A program made the translations under genes and the position numbers. A DNA stretch of 17,881 bases from Puniceicoccaceae bacterium (GTDB lineage Bacteria; Verrucomicrobiota; Verrucomicrobiia; Opitutales; Coraliomargaritaceae), in assembly GCA_003566795.1 (NCBI GenBank), contig PXBU01000043.1, positions 1 through 17,881 of the forward strand, read 5' to 3'. Of this stretch, positions 14,139 through 17,881 are shown one piece after another. The stretch's first letter is position 1. Each line of letters starts with the position of its first letter. The notes under the pieces are model-generated. The model saw nothing but the letters and a program-made list of their open reading frames with translations. It had not been told where the DNA came from and made no database searches.

Positions 14139-15878
14139 ATGAACATTCTAGGACTTGGAGGTGCCGTGGGGCACGACCCCGCTACCGCTCTTTTCGTCAA
14201 CGGCGAGCTGACCGCTGCCGCCGAAGAAGAACGCTTCATTCGCGACAAACACGCCAAGGGCAAAGCCGGGCACGAGGCGACCAAATTTTGCCTCAGGCAG
14301 GCGGGTCTCGACCCTAGAGAGATAGATATCGTCGCCTATCCCTACGCACCCATTTCACTCGCCCGCCCCGACCGCTGGCACTACGCCAAGCGCTATTGGT
14401 ATGCGCCCGATCGTGCTCTGACCGCGCTCTTCAACGGCAACCGCCGCTTCAAGCGCAACAAAAAGCAGGCACTCGCTATGCTGGCCGACCTCGGCTTTGA
14501 CATGCAACGGACGAAATTCCAGCCGGTCGAGCACCACATTGCACATGCCAGCAGTGCCTACCACCTTAGCGGCTTTAAGGAAAAAACCGCCATCTTGGGC
14601 ATTGATGGCAAGGGCGAATACGCAACCACTTTTTTCGGTTATGCCGAGAATGGACAAATCCATAAAATTAAAGAATTCTATGACCCGGATTCGCTCGGGG
14701 GTGTCTATGGGGCACTCACCGAGTTTCTCGGCTTCGAAATGCTCGACGGTGAATTCAAAGTCATGGGCATGGCCCCGTATGGTGATCCGAAAAAATACGA
14801 CTTTTCGCGGCTGATCCAATACGGCAACGGCAAGTTTGCGGTGAATACCAAGTTGGTCAATGTGATTGGCCCGCGCCGCTACAAGGAAGGCGGCAAGGGC
14901 TACTACTTCAGCCCGGCCCTGATCGACTGGCTCGGTCCCAAGCGACAAGGCGACGAGATTGACGACCCCTACATCGACTACGCCGCCTCGATGCAGCAAC
15001 TACTGGAAGACGTGGCGCTCCACTTGGTCGAGTATTACCTCGGCGACATCCTCAAGGAAACCGGGAAGCTGGCATTCGCTGGTGGCGTCGCACTCAACGT
15101 GAAGCTCAACCAGCGTTTGATGGCACTACCGTATGTGGACGAGCTCTTTGTCCAGCCAGCGGCCAGCGATGCTGGCACCGCGATTGGTGCTGCCTCCTTT
15201 GCCGCCCACCAAGCCGGAGAGACCATCCAGCCGCAAAAGCACGCTTACCTCGGCCCTGCTTACACCACCGAGGAATGCATCGAAGCCTGCAAAGCGCATC
15301 CCGAAAAACCAACTTGGGAACTGCTGGAAGATCCGGCCAAGACTGGGGCGAAGATCCTGGCCGGAGGCAACCCACTCTCCTGGTTTCAAGGCCGCCTGGA
15401 GTTCGGGCCGCGCGCACTCGGCAATCGCAGCATCCTCGGCGACCCCAGCTACCCTGGTGTGGCCGACCGCATCAACGAGCAGATCAAATACCGCGAGCGT
15501 TGGCGCCCCTTCTGCCCCAGCATGCTCGACACGGTGGCGGAAGACCTCCTCCAGTCGACGCATCCGGCACCCTACATGACCTTCACATTTAACATGGCCG
15601 AGCACTGGAAGCAGCGTGTGCCCGAGGTAGTTCACGAGGATGGCACCGCCCGCGCGCAGGTGGTCACCGAGGAGACCAACCCACGCTACTACGCGCTGAT
15701 CAAGGAACTCGAAAGCCTGCGCGGGCACGGAGTGGTTCTAAACACCTCACTAAACCGCCGCGGCGAACCAATGGTATGTTCACCCACCGACGCGCTCAAT
15801 ATGCTCTACGGCTCCGACCTGCAGTTCCTGATTATGGAGAACCTACTGATCCGCAAAGAAGGCGCGCCGGAATTTTGA
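14139..15878 (+). CDS. NodU/CmcH-family carbamoyltransferase, WapO-like role
   Basis: This 579-residue enzyme transfers a carbamoyl group from carbamoyl phosphate, through a carbamoyl-adenylate, to a sugar hydroxyl. The start MNILGLGGAVGHDPATALF at 14139 is the usual family N-terminus; an upstream ATG at 14055 would add 28 unrelated residues overlapping the previous gene. The N-terminal ASKHA-like domain includes AAAEEERFIRDKHAKG and the metal site HHIAHASSAYH (H132, H133, H136), then GIDGKGEYATTFFG and KVMGMAPYGDP. The C-terminal carbamoyltransferase domain carries FQGRLEFGPRALGNRSILGD (417-435) and VVLNTSLNRRGEPMVCSP. The family's usual motifs look intact. In Pseudomonas aeruginosa a homologous enzyme, WapO, carbamoylates a core heptose next to LPS kinase genes; the same context here suggests heptose carbamoylation. 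An antibiotic- or Nod-factor-type substrate is less likely because no such genes are near. It is the last gene of the plus arm. Confidence 0.88.
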   Translation: MNILGLGGAVGHDPATALFVNGELTAAAEEERFIRDKHAKGKAGHEATKFCLRQAGLDPREIDIVAYPYAPISLARPDRWHYAKRYWYAPDRALTALFNGNRRFKRNKKQALAMLADLGFDMQRTKFQPVEHHIAHASSAYHLSGFKEKTAILGIDGKGEYATTFFGYAENGQIHKIKEFYDPDSLGGVYGALTEFLGFEMLDGEFKVMGMAPYGDPKKYDFSRLIQYGNGKFAVNTKLVNVIGPRRYKEGGKGYYFSPALIDWLGPKRQGDEIDDPYIDYAASMQQLLEDVALHLVEYYLGDILKETGKLAFAGGVALNVKLNQRLMALPYVDELFVQPAASDAGTAIGAASFAAHQAGETIQPQKHAYLGPAYTTEECIEACKAHPEKPTWELLEDPAKTGAKILAGGNPLSWFQGRLEFGPRALGNRSILGDPSYPGVADRINEQIKYRERWRPFCPSMLDTVAEDLLQSTHPAPYMTFTFNMAEHWKQRVPEVVHEDGTARAQVVTEETNPRYYALIKELESLRGHGVVLNTSLNRRGEPMVCSPTDALNMLYGSDLQFLIMENLLIRKEGAPEF

Positions 15879-16040
15879 TTTCGCCTGCGCGTGATCGAAA
15901 GCAGGAAGGGACATCTATCGGTGGCTTTTTCATCTACCAACAAATAACAGGGAACCACTTTATTTTTCCAGCATCTCCTACTTGCAATTATTTCCCATAT
16001 AGTGTTTGACTGTTCTAAATCGACGATTCGTACTAAGTTG
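15879..16040 (+). other. Intergenic spacer before the beta-barrel gene
   Basis: This 162-base spacer holds a weak hairpin just after the carbamoyltransferase stop (CCTGC at 15884-15888 pairing with GCAGG at 15901-15905, twelve-base loop, no T run), so it is a poor terminator. Further on are AT-rich sequences with TATAGT (15998-16003) and TTGACT (16006-16011), neither paired with a well-spaced partner. A promoter for the next gene is expected here but I cannot place it. Confidence 0.3.
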
Positions 16041-16949
16041 ATGAATACTCCGCTTTCAGCGCATAATTCTCGCCCATGCAGAGCGGCTGCATCGGCTCTT
16101 TCTCGCATCTCTTGTTTTGGAGCATTAGTCGCTACGGTCGCTGCGTCCTCCGCTGTGTCTGGTTCTGCGAGTCAGCGGGTAGACCCTATCCTCACCCGTC
16201 CTGCCGCCACTGCTGAGAGCATAACCATCTTGGGGAATGCCAAATATTTTAATGATGTCGAACTGGAGGAATCCATTGAATTCGACGGCTATGGCTACGA
16301 GTTAGAAGTCATGGTGCCTTTCCGCGACAACATGCAGCTCCGCTTTATTCTGCCTGCCTACACGACTGGCAAAGCAACCTTGATTGATCCACCAACCGGA
16401 GAACGCATCCGCATCAAGGGGCCCTCCGGCACCTTCGACTATCCACAGATTCTCTTCGATCATCAAATTCGCCATGAAGCAACTGACGATTTTAATGCCG
16501 CCTACTTCCTTGGTTACGGAAAATCAGCCGGCAGATGGGGCAAACTGGATACCACGCACGGCGACATCTACAACCATCAGGGTAACCTTTTTCGCGTCGG
16601 TGCAAAAGCCGATGGGTTGACCAACGACGGCAGCATCCGCTGGCTATCTAATGCCGGCCTGCGTATCTATCAAGGCTCAGATGACCTCAACCCGGCCCAG
16701 ACTGGGGATAATTTTGTCCACTTCGACTGGTCGGGAGCACTGGTCTTTAATGATGTGAGCAACTGGGTTTACCCCATTGCTGAACTAACTTACAGCGGTG
16801 ACTTGGGCAGGTATAACGCGGTGCACCTATTCCCACAGGTTGTAGTACCTGTCGGCGACAAAATACATCTTAAAGCTGGCGCGCCTTTGGGGCTTAGCGG
16901 TGATGGTGAGCGCTGGGGCGTACGTCTGCAGTTGAGCTTGCAGTTGTAG
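16041..16949 (+). CDS. Secreted, probable outer-membrane beta-barrel protein of unknown function
   Basis: From the ATG at 16041 this is 302 residues; an upstream start at 16002 would put 13 extra residues in front of the signal peptide. Residues about 1-44 look like a long signal peptide: basic positions, then SCFGALVATVAASSAVSG, with cleavage likely near GSA-SQ. The mature part is rich in alternating polar and hydrophobic strands with aromatic residues, such as YELEVMVPFRDNMQLRFILP, NAGLRIYQGSD and WVYPIAELTYSGDLGRYNAV. It ends in a GVRLQLSLQL strand. This is the pattern of an outer-membrane barrel, vaguely like the MetA-pathway phenol degradation/transporter-like families, but I do not recognise the family. 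It follows the LPS locus by 162 bases on the same strand, convergent with the YyaL-like gene; a functional link to LPS is not shown. The closing residue is leucine rather than the common phenylalanine. Confidence 0.6.
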   Translation: MNTPLSAHNSRPCRAAASALSRISCFGALVATVAASSAVSGSASQRVDPILTRPAATAESITILGNAKYFNDVELEESIEFDGYGYELEVMVPFRDNMQLRFILPAYTTGKATLIDPPTGERIRIKGPSGTFDYPQILFDHQIRHEATDDFNAAYFLGYGKSAGRWGKLDTTHGDIYNHQGNLFRVGAKADGLTNDGSIRWLSNAGLRIYQGSDDLNPAQTGDNFVHFDWSGALVFNDVSNWVYPIAELTYSGDLGRYNAVHLFPQVVVPVGDKIHLKAGAPLGLSGDGERWGVRLQLSLQL

Positions 16950-16972
16950 CAAAACGTAAAAGGACTTATCAT

Positions 16973-16989
16973 CACCCAACCAATGGGTG
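16973..16989. terminator. Hairpin between convergent genes, possible bidirectional terminator
   Basis: CACCCA (16973-16978) and TGGGTG (16984-16989) form a perfect six-base-pair stem with a five-base loop in the 42-base gap between two convergent stop codons. The position suits a shared terminator, but there is no T run on either side, so intrinsic termination would be weak. Confidence 0.35.
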
Positions 16990-16991
16990 CC

Positions 16992-17881
16992 TCAGCCAGA
17001 AAACTGTGCCGTGAGATCTTCGAGAGCATCTGTTGGCGGCAGGCACTGGGTCCCAAGGCAAAGCTGGAAGCTAGCGGGAAGTTGCTCATCTGCGAGCTGC
17101 TGGATAAAGCAACGCCGCCAAGCCTGACTCGCGATCACTCCGCGTAGGGCGTTTAGGTCTGCCGAGGCCCGCACGCGGATAACAGCGATCCCAACAGCAT
17201 GGCTCGCGGCGGCTTCCAGCGCATGCGCCACCCCAGCAGCGACTTTGCCTGCATAGTCCGCGTAGCCACCCAAGTTTGATTGAAACACCGCTTCGTAGTG
17301 TCCCGTCCCTGTCAGTGCATACAGTCCGCTCAAAGCGTGCAGCAGCACCGAATTTCCAGACGGTGTCGCATTATCAAACCACTCTTTTCTGCGTGCCACC
17401 GGCGTCGAAATTCCCTCAGCCGTAAAAAAGCATCCGGCCTTTTCTGAATCTCCAAACTTCTCCAACGCCGCATCCACACATCGCTGCGCACGGTCCTGCC
17501 AGAGTTTCGATTTTCCGGGTTGTATCCAGTCAATTTTGGCCGCGATCGCCAGAAACGCGTCAGCTGTGGTCGCGTAGTCATGTAAAAAACCGTCGATTCG
17601 AGCACCCTTGCCCTCATAAAAAACCGCATGCAGCCGCAATGAATCCCCGTCATGGTCGAACACTTCTTGCCATAAGAATTCGGCTGCTCTGACCGCCCGC
17701 TCCAGCCATTCGGGCCGATTAAAATAAAAACCAGCCTCGGCGAGAGCACGAATCATCAATGCATTCCAAAAGGTATTGAGTTTGGTATCCTTGCCTGGCG
17801 GCACCCGCTCGGCCTCGCGGTGCGCGAGTAATTGGCTGCAGGCTTCTTTGAGCTTTTCTCGCACCGCAAAGTCGCCTTCCA
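16992..17881 (-). CDS. YyaL/DUF255-family (thioredoxin-domain) protein, C-terminal part
   Basis: The minus strand is open from the right edge (17881) to a TGA at 16992-16994, at least 296 residues. The GTG at 17862-17864 is internal, since the frame continues upstream with EGDFAV. The sequence matches the C-terminal alpha/alpha-barrel part of the YyaL/SSP411 family, which elsewhere has an N-terminal thioredoxin-like DUF255 domain. Marks are KDTKLNTFWNALMIRALAEA, GFLHDYATTADAFLAIAAK, the very conserved DNATPSGNSVLLHAL, and the C-terminal CLGTQCLPPTDALEDL. The thioredoxin domain and the start would lie outside the window. The biochemical role of the family is not well established; six-hairpin glycosidase-like or epimerase-like folds have been proposed for this half. 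It is convergent with the beta-barrel gene. Confidence 0.85.
   Translation of the reverse strand, partial: EGDFAVREKLKEACSQLLAHREAERVPPGKDTKLNTFWNALMIRALAEAGFYFNRPEWLERAVRAAEFLWQEVFDHDGDSLRLHAVFYEGKGARIDGFLHDYATTADAFLAIAAKIDWIQPGKSKLWQDRAQRCVDAALEKFGDSEKAGCFFTAEGISTPVARRKEWFDNATPSGNSVLLHALSGLYALTGTGHYEAVFQSNLGGYADYAGKVAAGVAHALEAAASHAVGIAVIRVRASADLNALRGVIASQAWRRCFIQQLADEQLPASFQLCLGTQCLPPTDALEDLTAQFSG

Noticed and set aside
14355..14999. A 214-codon minus-strand open frame
   Set aside because: It lies wholly inside the carbamoyltransferase, whose plus-strand frame holds all the conserved motifs in this stretch.
15884..15905. CCTGC/GCAGG hairpin after the carbamoyltransferase as a terminator
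   Set aside because: Five base pairs with a twelve-base loop and no following T run is too weak to call.

Overview
The window is a stretch of a Gram-negative bacterial chromosome, roughly mid-50s % GC by eye. Gene content (LPS inner-core genes, a DUF374 acyltransferase, a long SWIM-SNF2 protein, a RAYT-type transposase, a YyaL-like protein) and protein character suggest Verrucomicrobiota, perhaps the Opitutales/Puniceicoccales. That placement is an inference from memory and was not tested by any search.

Layout. 1-1382 (minus) is the N-terminal 460 residues of a GltS-like sodium/glutamate symporter that runs off the left edge. Seryl-tRNA synthetase (serS, 1451-2722, minus) lies just upstream of it. 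The 361-base gap behind serS (2723-3083) carries, on the plus strand, the C-terminal two thirds of a VapC-like PIN-domain toxin with no start codon: a gene remnant. Next come a 1143-residue SWIM/SNF2 helicase (3084-6515, minus) and a RAYT/IS200-like transposase (6664-7677, minus), whose AT-rich upstream flank has short palindromes and a candidate promoter.

The main unit is an LPS core-assembly locus from 7804 to 15878, read outward from a 55-base divergent spacer at 10737-10791. The minus arm encodes a LpxL-like acyltransferase fused to a WaaF-like heptosyltransferase, followed through an ATGA overlap by a WaaC-like heptosyltransferase. The plus arm encodes a DUF374 acyltransferase, three kinase-fold proteins of the WaaP/InaA/Ttg8 kind, and a NodU/CmcH-type carbamoyltransferase. 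The first four plus-strand genes overlap or nearly touch (1-base overlap, 20-base overlap, 1-base gap), and the carbamoyltransferase follows after 67 bases. Two heptosyltransferases, several WaaP-like kinases and a carbamoyltransferase are the same kinds of enzyme as in the Pseudomonas aeruginosa inner-core cluster (waaF, waaC, waaP, wapP, wapQ, wapO). The likely joint job is to add two heptoses to Kdo-lipid A, phosphorylate and carbamoylate them, and adjust acylation.

Downstream are a secreted, probably outer-membrane beta-barrel protein of unknown function (16041-16949, plus) and, convergent with it, the C-terminal part of a YyaL/DUF255-family protein running off the right edge (16992-17881, minus).

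The points most worth a second look are the acyltransferase-heptosyltransferase fusion, the loss of the catalytic aspartate in two of the three kinase-fold proteins, the apparent transplantation of a Pseudomonas-like core-decoration set, and the PIN-toxin remnant. I saw no tRNA, rRNA, CRISPR array or complete insertion sequence with defined ends.
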